Positions 8,521 through 17,600 of a stretch of DNA of 34,189 nucleotides are shown here, piece after piece. The first letter of the stretch is position 1. Every line of letters starts with the position of its first letter. The position numbers and the translations under genes were made by a program. The notes under the pieces were generated by a model, which saw only the letters and a program-made list of their open reading frames with translations, ran no database searches and had not been told where the DNA came from. The DNA is from M3007 sp964481485 (GTDB taxonomy: Bacteria; Bacteroidota; Bacteroidia; Chitinophagales; Saprospiraceae), in assembly GCA_964481485.1 (NCBI GenBank), contig CAYZVM010000037.1, positions 1 to 34,189 of the forward strand, given 5' to 3'.

Positions 8521-9294
8521 ATGATACGCACACCACATCTCCGCTACGACCGCATCGCTTGGGTGGTTTTCCTCCTAATCGTCGGCCTCGTGCTCTTCAC
8601 TGCCATCCGGCAGAAGATGGATGCTTTTGCCGAAGGGCTGCGGGTAGAGGTGATACCGTTGGCGAGCGGCGACAAACTCATCAGCGAACGCGATGTGCGG
8701 CAGGCATTGCTCCTGTCTTTTGGCAACACGCTCGAAGGCACCGAACTCGGCCGCCTCGAAGTGGAGCGTATGGAGCGCGTGTTGGAGCAAGACCCGTTCA
8801 TACTCGATGCCGAGACCTACATTGACCAAAAGAACAATTTGCACATAAAAGTCACCCAGCGCGAACCCGTGTTGCGCGTGCTTGACAACAACGGCGGCAA
8901 CTACTATCTGGACGCGGCGGGCAAAAAAATGCCACCTTCCAAAAACTTCGCCGCCCGTGTGCTCGTGGCTACTGGCAACGTATCGCCCTACACCCCCGAA
9001 TTTCAAGAGAAAAAACGCACAACCCTTAAAGACCTTTTCACCCTTACCCAAACCCTGCTGGCCGACGAGTTTTTGGCCTCGTTTATCCAGCAGATCCACG
9101 TCAACAACGCGGGCGAGTTCATCCTCGTACCGCTGGTGGGCGACCAGAAAATCGTGCTGGGTTCGGCGAGAAAGTTGGACGACAAACTGAACCGACTGAA
9201 GATATTTTACCGGCAGGGAATGCCGTATTCGGGGTGGAGGATGTATGAAACAATAAATTTGAAATATAGTGGGCAAGTCGTTTGCAGAAAGTAG
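8521..9294 (+). CDS. ftsQ: Cell division protein FtsQ/DivIB
   Basis: This bitopic divisome protein links early cytoplasmic components to the FtsB/FtsL and FtsWI complex. It has 257 residues: a short cytoplasmic N-terminus, one membrane helix (about residues 11-29, RIAWVVFLLIVGLVLFTAI), then a POTRA domain (about 38-115, SERDVRQALLLSFGNTLEG through VTQREPVLRV) and a C-terminal beta domain with YYLDAAGKKMP and GWRMYETINLKYSGQVVCRK. Sequence conservation in this family is low, but topology, POTRA pattern and position between murC and ftsA agree. No ddl gene is present between murC and ftsQ. Confidence 0.92.
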   Translation: MIRTPHLRYDRIAWVVFLLIVGLVLFTAIRQKMDAFAEGLRVEVIPLASGDKLISERDVRQALLLSFGNTLEGTELGRLEVERMERVLEQDPFILDAETYIDQKNNLHIKVTQREPVLRVLDNNGGNYYLDAAGKKMPPSKNFAARVLVATGNVSPYTPEFQEKKRTTLKDLFTLTQTLLADEFLASFIQQIHVNNAGEFILVPLVGDQKIVLGSARKLDDKLNRLKIFYRQGMPYSGWRMYETINLKYSGQVVCRK

Positions 9295-9310
9295 GGTGTT
9301 GCTTAACATC

Positions 9311-9457
9311 ATGGTTGGAGTAAGCATACTGTTCAACTTCATGCTTGCGGGATATGGCTTAATATTTTTACTCGCAAGTCTGGGGTGGTCTTGGCAGCTT
9401 TTGTTAATCATTATTTCAGCCTACTTTTTAAAGATTGTTGGATTGATTAGAATATAG
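9311..9457 (+). CDS. Tiny two-helix membrane protein (unknown)
   Basis: The 48-codon ORF encodes almost entirely hydrophobic residues in two predicted membrane helices (MVGVSILFNFMLAGYGLIF and WQLLLIIISAYFLKIVGL). The same frame can also start at GTG 9269, overlapping the end of ftsQ by 26 bases, giving 62 residues. I do not recognise a family. Its AT-rich codon use contrasts with ftsQ and ftsA. A second small membrane ORF follows 21 bases later, so the pair may be a recently acquired unit. Coding status is uncertain at this length. Confidence 0.45.
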   Translation: MVGVSILFNFMLAGYGLIFLLASLGWSWQLLLIIISAYFLKIVGLIRI

Positions 9458-9478
9458 AAAGAATCGAAATCGGGAATC

Positions 9479-9622
9479 ATGATGCTAGCAGTTGGAATGT
9501 TGACTTTAGTTGTGCTTCGATGGCCGTTATCTATTGAAGATCAGGTTGTTCAACTAATGCTATTGGATGTGGCAATTTTGATTTTGGGGCTGTGGAGTTT
9601 TAGAAAACTGAATAGAGAATGA
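9479..9622 (+). CDS. Second tiny membrane protein (unknown)
   Basis: A 47-residue ORF, starting with two consecutive ATG codons, encodes two hydrophobic stretches (MLAVGMLTLVVLRWPL and LMLLDVAILILGLWSF) separated by an acidic turn SIEDQ and ending in the basic tail RKLNRE. The layout resembles its upstream neighbour: a two-helix hairpin with short loops. No family recognised. Positive-inside logic would put the C-terminus in the cytoplasm. It sits in AT-rich DNA just before a palindromic element. It may be genuine or chance; support comes mainly from the paired arrangement and hydrophobic pattern. Confidence 0.4.
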   Translation: MMLAVGMLTLVVLRWPLSIEDQVVQLMLLDVAILILGLWSFRKLNRE

Positions 9623-9666
9623 AAACCGGGGGAGGAATCAACTTGAAGAAGGTAGCCGCCTCGGTC

Positions 9667-9800
9667 TTGTCATCCTGAACGAAGTGAGGGAACTACAAAA
9701 GCCAAACCGCGAGGAGATGAAGCGAAAAACGAACAACATTTTTTGAAACACCCGAAGACACTTGGCTTGTGCAGGTTTTTCGCTACGCTCAAAATGACAA
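9667..9800. repeat. Dispersed palindromic (REP/MITE-like) element, copy 1
   Basis: About 134 bp with ends that are imperfect inverted repeats: TTGTCATCCTGAACGAAGTG at the left, and GCTACGCTCAAAATGACAA at the right. Internal GAACTACAAAAGCC and GGCTTGTGCAGGTTTTTCGC tracts are shared with the copy at 11314-11452 in the same orientation. Elements with this TGTCATCCTGA...TCAAAATGACA architecture are common between genes in Bacteroidota genomes. It fills much of the ftsQ-ftsA gap. Confidence 0.8.
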
Positions 9801-9937
9801 GGCAAGAGAAAAACAAAACAAAAAATTTTGAAACAAAAAATTTAAAAATACCTTTGCTGACGGAAAAGAGTTTCGTGCCGGCTGCAAGGGGAAAACGAGA
9901 AAACAAACTGAAACTCGACCACTTAAACAGAAACGTT

Positions 9938-11278
9938 ATGACGGAATTACTCCCACAACCCCAAGACGTTGTAGTTGCCCTCGACATCGGCACCACAAAA
10001 GTCTGCTGCCTCGCTGGCCGCAAAAACACACATGGCAAACTCGAAATCATCGGCATTGGCAAAGTCGAAAGCGCTGGCGTGTTGCGCGGCGTGGTCTCGA
10101 ACATCGAAAAAACGGTCAACGCCATCCGCGAAGCCGTCGAAATCTGCGAGCGCAACGCCCGCATGAAATTTCGCTCGGTTCACGTTGGCATCGCAGGCCA
10201 GCACATCAAAAGCCTCCAACACCGGGGCATTCTGACGCGCGAAAGCGACCACACCGAAATCGCCCGCCGCGACATTGACCGGCTGGTGAACGATATGTTC
10301 AAACTCGTGCTGCCGCCCGGCGACAAAATCATCCACGTCTTCCCGCAAGAGTTCACCGTGGACTCCGAGCAGGGCATCACCGACCCTGTCGGGATGTGCG
10401 GCGTGCGTTTGGAAGCCAACTTCCACATCATCACCGGCCAAATCACGGCCATCAACAACATCTACCGCTGCATCGAGAAAGTCGGCCTCAAAGTCGCCGA
10501 CCTCACTCTCGAACCCATCGCCAGCGCCGATGCCACCCTCTCCGAAGAGGAAAAACAGGCGGGCGTGGCGCTCGTGGACATCGGCGGCGGCACCACCGAC
10601 ATCACAATTTTCCACGAAGGCATCATCCGCCACACGGCGGTCATCCCCTTCGGCGGCAACGTCATCACGGCCGACATCAAGGAAGGCTGCACCGTGATGC
10701 AGCCGCAAGCCGAAAAACTCAAAGTCAAATTCGGCTCCGCGCTCGCCAACGAGGTGTTCGACAACCGCATCATCACCATCCCCGGCCTCAAAGGGCGCGA
10801 CCACAAGGAAATCAGCGAGAAAAACCTCGCCCGCATCATCCAGGCGCGTATGGAAGAAGTGCTCGACTATGTGCTTTGGGAAATCCGGCGCAGCGGCTAC
10901 GAGCGCAAACTCATCGGCGGCATCGTGCTCACCGGCGGCGGTTCGCTCATGGCGCACTCGGAAAAACTCACCGAATTCCACACCGGCATGACTTGCCGTA
11001 TTGGTGTTCCGGTGGAGCATCTCGCGCACGGCTACCACGAGAAAGTCAACAGCCCGATTTTCAGCACGGGCATTGGCTTGCTGCTGCGCGGTTTGCAGGA
11101 CATCGAGCCAAGCAATGGTCAAACCGTTGACGCACAATCCGTTTCCGACGACAACAGCGAATTTTCCAACGTTTCAGAGGAAAAAGGCTCGACTTGGTTC
11201 GACACCGTTTTCAAAAAGACCAAAGAATGGTTCGAGGCCGAGCCGGACCTTGATTTTGAAAAACAAAAGGCGAAATAA
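9938..11278 (+). CDS. ftsA: Cell division protein FtsA
   Basis: Actin-fold protein that tethers FtsZ to the membrane and recruits later divisome proteins. From ATG 9938 it has 446 residues: phosphate-1 loop VVALDIGTTKVCCLAG near residues 11-26, the 1C (SHS2) domain with FRSVHVGIAGQHIKS, phosphate-2 region ALVDIGGGTTDITIF, adenosine-binding GGIVLTGGGSLM, and a C-terminal end with WFDTVFKKTKEWFEAE that could be the membrane amphipathic helix. A longer reading frame back to 9743 exists only because the upstream repeat element is open; those extra residues are not FtsA-like. Confidence 0.96.
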   Translation: MTELLPQPQDVVVALDIGTTKVCCLAGRKNTHGKLEIIGIGKVESAGVLRGVVSNIEKTVNAIREAVEICERNARMKFRSVHVGIAGQHIKSLQHRGILTRESDHTEIARRDIDRLVNDMFKLVLPPGDKIIHVFPQEFTVDSEQGITDPVGMCGVRLEANFHIITGQITAINNIYRCIEKVGLKVADLTLEPIASADATLSEEEKQAGVALVDIGGGTTDITIFHEGIIRHTAVIPFGGNVITADIKEGCTVMQPQAEKLKVKFGSALANEVFDNRIITIPGLKGRDHKEISEKNLARIIQARMEEVLDYVLWEIRRSGYERKLIGGIVLTGGGSLMAHSEKLTEFHTGMTCRIGVPVEHLAHGYHEKVNSPIFSTGIGLLLRGLQDIEPSNGQTVDAQSVSDDNSEFSNVSEEKGSTWFDTVFKKTKEWFEAEPDLDFEKQKAK

Positions 11279-11313
11279 AACCTCTGAACGTGTCATTCCG
11301 AACACCCTCAGAG

Positions 11314-11452
11314 TTGTCATCCTGATCCGCCGGCTGGCGGAGAAGGAACTACAAAAGCCAGAGTTGCTCGGATGTTCCGAAAAACGACTTTTTTCTTGGA
11401 CATTCTGATTGGCTTGGCTTGTGTAGGTTTTTCGCTTCGCTCAAAATGACAA
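11314..11452. repeat. Dispersed palindromic (REP/MITE-like) element, copy 2
   Basis: About 139 bp, same orientation and architecture as 9667-9800: left end TTGTCATCCTGATCCGCC, shared GGAACTACAAAAGCC, and right end CGCTTCGCTCAAAATGACAA. It contains its own small hairpin (TCCGCC GGCT GGCGGA) absent from copy 1, and is preceded by another TGTCATTCCGAACACC fragment at about 11291. The two copies bracket ftsA as direct repeats. Confidence 0.8.
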
Positions 11453-11506
11453 TTCAGAGGGGAGAATGACACATAAAGAGGAGAACAAAATAAAAAGCCT
11501 CGTGTC

Positions 11507-12031
11507 ATGACTGCCGAAAAATGGTCTGCTGTTCTGGAAATCGTTTCCTTTTTTCTGGTGACGATTGACCTTTTTGGTTCAGAGCGATTGGAGAAGCTTC
11601 AAGCGAGAATCAAGGCCTTTGATAAAAAATCTTTTAGTTCTGGGTCTTATGGTCTAATGAACTTTCTTGTTAAAAGAACAAAAGATGCACAGAAAGACAA
11701 AATTGTTAAAAGCCTTGTAATAGCACTTTTTTGGTTGGCAGCATGGATTGGGTGGGCTTATTTTTTCACATGCTTTTTGTTGCCAAACTCAATGGGTGAT
11801 ATATTCAGAAATGAGACTCTTGACGTGATTTTCTTGATAACCTTATCTGGGCTTTTAGGGTATCTTTCTTGGGCGCTTTTCGTTGCATCATTAATTGTCT
11901 TGGCAATAACGCTTGAAATTTTAATCGGGGCGGCAATAAAAATGATTACCAGGTTTAAACTTGAAGGCTTTATGCTCATTACGGGCGCATTTTTCTTTTT
12001 GATAAGCAAAGCCATCATTCTTTACAACTGA
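11507..12031 (+). CDS. Membrane protein of unknown function between ftsA and ftsZ
   Basis: A 174-residue protein with several hydrophobic segments (about 8-22, 69-92, 106-142 probably as two helices, and 153-172) and a basic cytoplasmic stretch (residues 27-66, ERLEKLQARIKAFDKK). I recognise no family. Its codon use is clearly more AT-rich than ftsA and ftsZ, suggesting later acquisition. It separates two genes that are normally adjacent, and its stop is 52 bases before the ftsZ ATG. An AGAGGAGA tract about 23 bases upstream is too distant to be a standard ribosome site. A division role cannot be inferred from location alone. Confidence 0.7.
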   Translation: MTAEKWSAVLEIVSFFLVTIDLFGSERLEKLQARIKAFDKKSFSSGSYGLMNFLVKRTKDAQKDKIVKSLVIALFWLAAWIGWAYFFTCFLLPNSMGDIFRNETLDVIFLITLSGLLGYLSWALFVASLIVLAITLEILIGAAIKMITRFKLEGFMLITGAFFFLISKAIILYN

Positions 12032-12082
12032 AAACCAAATTTGAACCTCAAAACCCATTTTTTCACTAAAAAAATTAACGTC

Positions 12083-13579
12083 ATGTTATTTGATTTGCCA
12101 AAAGATGAGCCGAGCATCATAAAAATCATCGGCGTAGGCGGCGGCGGTTCGAACGCAGTCACCCACATGTACAAACAAGGCATCGTTGGCGTGGACTACG
12201 CCATTTGCAATACGGACGCACAGTCTATGAATCTCAGCCCTGTGCCGACCAAAATTTCACTCGGCCAACTCCTCACCGAAGGACGCGGCGCGGGCAGCAA
12301 ACCCTCCGTGGGCAAACAAGCCTGCATCGAGAGCCTCGACGAAATCAAACGTTTCCTCGAAGAAGGCACCAAAATGGTGTTCATCACCGCAGGCATGGGC
12401 GGAGGCACCGGTACCGGCGCGGCGCCCATCATCGCCAAAGCAGCGCAGGAATTGGGCATTTTGACCGTGGGCATTTGCACCCTGCCGTTCACTTTCGAGG
12501 GCAAAATCCGTGTCGGCAACGGCATGGAAGGCCTCGAAGAGTTGCGCAAAAACGTGGACTGCCTTGTCATTATTTCCAACGACAAACTGCGCGACATTTT
12601 CGGCAACCTCAGCATTTCGGCGGCGTTCGCCGAGGCGGACAACATCCTTTGCACTGCTGCCAAAGGCATCGCCGAAATCATCACCGTGCCGGGCTACGTC
12701 AACGTGGACTTCGAGGACGTGAACACCACAATGCGCGGCTCTGGTGTCGCCATCATGGGAACAGCCTGCATCGAAGGTGAAAATCGCGCCTTCCGCGCCG
12801 CCGACGAGGCCCTGCGTTCGCCATTGTTGGAAGACAACGACATCTACGGGGCGAAGAATATTTTGGTCAACATCACCTCCGGCGCGAAGGAGGCGACGAT
12901 GGACGAGATTTTTGAAATCACTCAATTTGTGCAAGAAAAAGCGGGCGAAAACGCCAATCTCATCTGGGGCAATTGCTTCGACGAGCGCTTGGGCGAAAAA
13001 CTCGCCGTCACCATTATCGCCACGGGCTTTGAGGTGAGCGAGCGCCGTGTGCCCGGCCAAGTAACCCCGCTGCGTCAGGCCAATCCGCACGAGCGCCAGG
13101 TCGTTCACCTCGACGATGAGGCCGCCGGAAAAAAGAACGAGCCTTCTCTCTTTACGATTACGTCCGATGAGCCGTATGCCCCGGTGGACGAGAAGGCTGC
13201 CAGCGCGCTCGAATTCGAGTTCGACAATATCCGGGAGACGGTGGATAAAATCCGCCGCGCAACGCCTGTCAACAGCGACCCGCATATCCGCCGGCCTGAA
13301 GACGATGAAATCTCGCCGGAAGAACGCCGCCGCCGCATCGAGGAGGCGCAGCGTCGTCGCCAAGAGGCACTCAACCGCCCCATCAATGTGGTGAAACTCA
13401 ATTCGCCACAGACGATTATCGAACTTGAAAATCAACCGGCTTACCTCCGCAAAAGTATCAACCTTGATGATGTGCCCGATTCGGAGCAGCCCGAAATGTC
13501 AAACTGGACGATTTCACTCGAAGAGGAAGGCGAAATCCGCGTGGGCGGGAATTCGTATTTGCATGATAATGTAGATTAG
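12083..13579 (+). CDS. ftsZ: Cell division protein FtsZ
   Basis: Tubulin-like GTPase that forms the Z ring. From ATG 12083 it has 498 residues. The nucleotide loop GVGGGGSNAV lies at residues 17-26, the tubulin signature GMGGGTGTGAAP at 104-115, and the T7 synergy loop NVDFEDVNTTM follows. A long charged linker (EERRRRIEEAQRRRQEA) leads to the Bacteroidota-type tail ENQPAYLRKSINLDD and the terminal NSYLHDNVD. An in-frame TTG at 12041 would lengthen it, but ATG 12083 places MLFDLPKDEPSIIKIIGVG at the start as expected. It is the last dcw gene, followed by a strong terminator. Confidence 0.97.
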   Translation: MLFDLPKDEPSIIKIIGVGGGGSNAVTHMYKQGIVGVDYAICNTDAQSMNLSPVPTKISLGQLLTEGRGAGSKPSVGKQACIESLDEIKRFLEEGTKMVFITAGMGGGTGTGAAPIIAKAAQELGILTVGICTLPFTFEGKIRVGNGMEGLEELRKNVDCLVIISNDKLRDIFGNLSISAAFAEADNILCTAAKGIAEIITVPGYVNVDFEDVNTTMRGSGVAIMGTACIEGENRAFRAADEALRSPLLEDNDIYGAKNILVNITSGAKEATMDEIFEITQFVQEKAGENANLIWGNCFDERLGEKLAVTIIATGFEVSERRVPGQVTPLRQANPHERQVVHLDDEAAGKKNEPSLFTITSDEPYAPVDEKAASALEFEFDNIRETVDKIRRATPVNSDPHIRRPEDDEISPEERRRRIEEAQRRRQEALNRPINVVKLNSPQTIIELENQPAYLRKSINLDDVPDSEQPEMSNWTISLEEEGEIRVGGNSYLHDNVD

Positions 13580-13588
13580 AGGTTTGAA

Positions 13589-13659
13589 GGTTTCTGGTTG
13601 CGGGTTTCTGGTTGTTCGAGTTTTTGAACCAGCAACCTTGAAACCAGAAACCAGAAACC
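13589..13659. repeat. Inverted GGTTTCTGGTT / AACCAGAAACC repeat after ftsZ
   Basis: The left arm (13589-13617) contains two GGTTTCTGGTT-like units, and the right arm (13626-13659) has the complementary GAACCAGCAACC and two CCAGAAACC units. Together they can fold into a long imperfect hairpin, followed by a run of A. It begins 10 bases after the ftsZ stop. It could protect the 3' end of the dcw transcript or be a dispersed repeat; the real terminator seems to be the next hairpin. Confidence 0.6.
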
Positions 13660-13686
13660 AAAAAAAATTATTTCTGCTAAGTGGTA

Positions 13687-13722
13687 GCGGCCTCGGTGTG
13701 TGGGACACCGGGCCGCTTTTTT
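13687..13722 (+). terminator. Intrinsic terminator closing the dcw cluster (40-bp repeat copy 1)
   Basis: The GC-rich stem is GCGGCC (13687-13692) with GGCCGC (13711-13716), continued by CGGTGT with ACACCG after one bulged T. A five-base loop and a run of six T (13717-13722) complete a textbook Rho-independent terminator. Bases 13686-13725 are identical to 19125-19164. Confidence 0.9.
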
Positions 13723-13941
13723 GTTTAATAAAACACCAGTTTCGCCCATGTACAGCTTGCGAATCGTACCTTCCGCTCAACGCAGCAGAAAATAAGTTGG
13801 TGGAAGCAAGAGCAACCCTGCGAAAAGTAATACGCAGAGCAATCAGCGGTTCAGAACCCACACAGTTCAATTTTTTGCCTATCCGGATTTTTAAACGTTC
13901 CTTAGCCCGAATCCTGCAAAATAGTGCATGTCAGCAACAGC

Positions 13942-14658
13942 ATGAGAGAACGCCTCCAACTGCATATTTCTTCCACCCGGAGGCAATTGCGTATTGCCCT
14001 CCAGCGGCAAATCGCCGTCCTCATGTTGCTGTTCGCGCCCATCTTTCCCCCGTTTTTGTTCTCCCAAACCTACAATGTCAAAATAGAAAACATCACTTTC
14101 CCGGAAGGGAACCAGATCGCTTATGTCTATAACATGGCGCAGGACAGTACAGGCTTGATTTGGATCCGTCAAGGCAGCGATTTTTATAATTACAATGGGC
14201 ATAAACTTTCCAAGGTGAAACAGGAAGTAATCGGTGTGCCATCGTATAGCAGTAACAGGTTCTTTGCGGAAAAAAATCATCCCTTTTTTTACATCAACGG
14301 GGACCGATTGCTGGTCTATGACCCTGTGGCGAATGAGGTCGTGCAGATATTGGACAATGTGCCTGAAAACCTGGGCGGGTTGCCCAAGCCAAAAAGATTA
14401 GAGTATATAGGTATCAGCGAAGATGGCGCACGCTGGGGCATCGCACATACGGGCGATTTCGAAAATTCCTATGTGGTAAGGGCCAGCAATGGCGGGGCTT
14501 TTAAGCTGGTGGATACCATCAACCTGAACTGGAGTTATGGTGCAGCAGTGGCAAGAGATGACCATTATTTTGTCAAAATAAGCGACAGGGTCGAGGAATT
14601 CGACGCTACTGGCAGGGTAAAAGTGTACTGGTTTCCACTGGACCACACCCGGTCATGA
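13942..14658 (+). pseudogene. Hybrid two-component system, N-terminal piece (signal peptide and first propeller blades)
   Basis: This 238-residue ORF has a basic N-terminus and a hydrophobic signal segment (residues 24-41, ending FLFSQ), then propeller-type sequence: IAYVYNMAQDSTGLIWIRQ, FYNYNGHK, RWGIAHTGDF. It ends at TGA 14656-14658 in the middle of a periplasmic beta-propeller, and the next ORF continues the domain in another frame (ATG 14655, overlapping ATGA). Reading one extra C in the CCC run before the stop would give HTPVMTNIV and join the two. It is therefore probably the 5' part of one frameshifted gene, by mutation or sequence error. GTG 13924 is an alternative start; I use ATG 13942. 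Confidence 0.75.
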
Positions 14659-17600
14659 CCAATATCGTCAAAGATGCAGAAAACACCATATGGACCGTGC
14701 ATAGCCCCGACCGCTCAAAAAACCAGTTCGCTGTTTATTATTTGAAAGAAGGCCAGGATGAATTCAAACGCTTGCCCGAAGGCCGGCGATTTCCACAGGA
14801 AGAAAGATTCGGGGAAGTATTTGCCGATGGCGAATATATGTGGCATCGAAGCTATCCGTTCCGTTTGTCCAGGCTGCGGGTGGCCGATGGTACGATAGCG
14901 GATTTCACGGACAAAATCATCGAACAGAGCGCCCGGTTTCCATTTTATAACAGCTCACTTTTGAATGTATTCAGGGACCGTTCGGGAGAAATTTGGCTGA
15001 ACACCGTCACTGGGATTGTCAAAATGACGGTTGAGGAAGACCTCTTCCGCAACATCGGGTTGAAGCAACCCGCCTTGAATTGCCCTGATGGGAATTGTGT
15101 GTTCAGGGGGATGGCCGAAGACGAAGCCGGCAATATTTACCTCTCCCATGCCGGAGGCATTGCTGTCCTGAACCCAAAAACAGGTCATCTTTCGGCACTC
15201 CCGGTGGAAATACCTCCCGAAAGCGGTGGGATACACAACATCACTTACCTTCGGGGAACCCTGTTCTGGGGTAAATATGCCACCGACCTGAAAACCGGCA
15301 AGACCCGCCAAATCATTGCTCCTTTCTCTTACGATTATTTAGTTCACGGTGTTGACCCGGAAGGCGGTCGTGTCTGGATTGGCGTAAATGACTGGCCTTT
15401 TCGGTTGTTCCGCTACGACCTGGAAACAGGAAAATCGGTGGAGATTAAATTGCCAACAGCCGTTTTTCCCAACAGGAACGACGAAATCAGGCAAATACAT
15501 TACAGCCCTACGACCGGCACCTTGTTTTTGGCGATATTAATGGAAGGAGTGCTGGAGTTGGATCTTGATGGTGCCATGCTGAACCACTATGACGACAGCA
15601 AATCGCCCGTTCAATTATGGCATGCCAATGCGCTGTATGGACTGCACGAAGACGAAGCAGGCCAACTATGGGTGGCACACGGAGCGGATGCGGGTTTGAG
15701 CAAAATGGATTTGAAAACAAGGGAAATCACCCAATATCCGTATGAGGTAAACTCGGTTACCGGCCCGCTCAAAAGGGTCTTCCGGATTTTGCCGGACAAA
15801 GCCGGCTTCCTTTGGTTGTTGAGCGAAAAGGGCACCTTGCGATTAGACAGAAAAAGCGGGAAACTGACCCGGTTTCCCATGTTTCCTACCCTTATCGACA
15901 TGGCTTCCCAAAATCGGTTTGGCTATGCAGCTAAGGATGGAACCCTCTACCTCCGGACACCCGACGCAAGCCTGAATGCTTTTACCCCCGAAGATCTTTA
16001 CAAAAAGGCTGGTTTTGACCAGGTCTACCCCGTTGTGATTGACCGTTTTGATTGGTTCAATGAAAAACAGGATTCGCTCTTCACCCAGTTGAAGAATTTG
16101 GCCAACCTGTCGGAAATACACCTGACGCACCATGACCGTTATTTCGACCTCCATTTTTTTGTGCCAGACTATCGCAATACCAGCCAAAACCGCTATTCCT
16201 GGTGGTTGGAAGGCTATGATAAAGAATGGAGTACGCCTGCCCGAATCAACCAACTTCGCTACGAGAACCTTCCGCCGGGCGACTATACCCTGCACATCAG
16301 GGGAGGCGTGAGCCCTGAATATTTCGAACCATCCGAGCGAGTTATTGAAATTTCTGTCTCTCCGGCCTGGTATAAAACCTGGTGGGCCTATAGCCTCTTC
16401 ACCGGGATTGTGTTAGGATTATTTTACCTCTTTTATCGTTATCAGGTCAGGCAGCAATTGAAAATAGCCGAGGCCAACCGCCTCAAAGAACTCGACACCC
16501 TCAAATCCCGCCTCTACACCAACATCACCCACGAGTTTCGCACACCGCTCACGGTCATCATGGGGATGATTGAAAACATCAGCGGGCACGAAAACGAGCG
16601 GAAACTGATCCGCCGCAACAGCAAAAACCTGCTCCGCCTCATCAACCAGATGCTCGACCTGTCCAAGCTCGATTCCGGCGCCATGAAGATGGACATGGTG
16701 CAGGGCGACATCATCAACTACCTGCAATACCTGACCGAGTCTTTTCACTCCATGGCCCATGAGAAAAAGGTGCGCCTGACTTTTTATTCCGAAATACCGG
16801 AATTGGTGATGGACTTCGACGAGGAGAAAATCCAGCATATCGTTTACAACCTGCTGTCCAATGCGCTAAAATTCATCCCGAGTACTCGGGACGGCAAAGT
16901 GGTGCTGCACGCCAACAAGACCGACCGCAAAGGGCAGTCATGGCTGCAATTGAAAGTACAGGACACGGGCATCGGCATTCCCGAGGACCAATTGGCGCAC
17001 ATTTTCGACCGCTTCTATCAAGCCGATAATTCCAGCACCCGAAAAGGGGAAGGCACGGGCATCGGGTTGGCGCTCACCAAAGAATTGGTGGAGCTGATGG
17101 GCGGCAGTATTTCGGTGGAAAGTACGCTTGGGGAAGGCACGAATTTCACTTTGCTGCTGCCCATTCGCCTGGAGGCGAACACGCCGCTACCGCAAACCGG
17201 GTTTCCATCTTCCCGCACCCGCAGCCCGGAATTGCCCGCCCCGTTTATGGCGAAAGCGCCCGACGAACAAGAAACTTTAGCCGGCAATAAACCTGTGTTG
17301 TTGATTATCGAAGACAACACTGATGTGGTCACCTACATCGTTGGCTTGCTGGAAAAGGAATACGACATCACTACGGCGCCCAATGGGCAAGTCGGCATCG
17401 AAAAAGCTTTTGAAATCATCCCCGACATCATCATCAGCGACGTGATGATGCCGGAAAAGGACGGCTACGAAGTGTGCGAGACCCTGAAAACGGATGAGCG
17501 CACGAGCCATATTCCTATCATCCTGCTGACGGCAAAAGCGGAAGCGTCCGACCGCATCACGGGGCTTCGCAAAGGGGCCGATGCGTATTTGATGAAGCCG

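Noticed and set aside
9743..9937. N-terminal extension of ftsA
   Set aside because: The extra residues come from the dispersed palindromic element and an AT-rich leader; FtsA-like sequence begins after ATG 9938.
9947..11137. Long antisense ORF (396 codons) opposite ftsA
   Set aside because: It mirrors the third-position GC bias of ftsA, has a low-complexity Ala/Asp/Val-rich product with no domain, and overlaps a certain gene completely. The same applies to 12257-13435 opposite ftsZ and 7342-7977 opposite murC.
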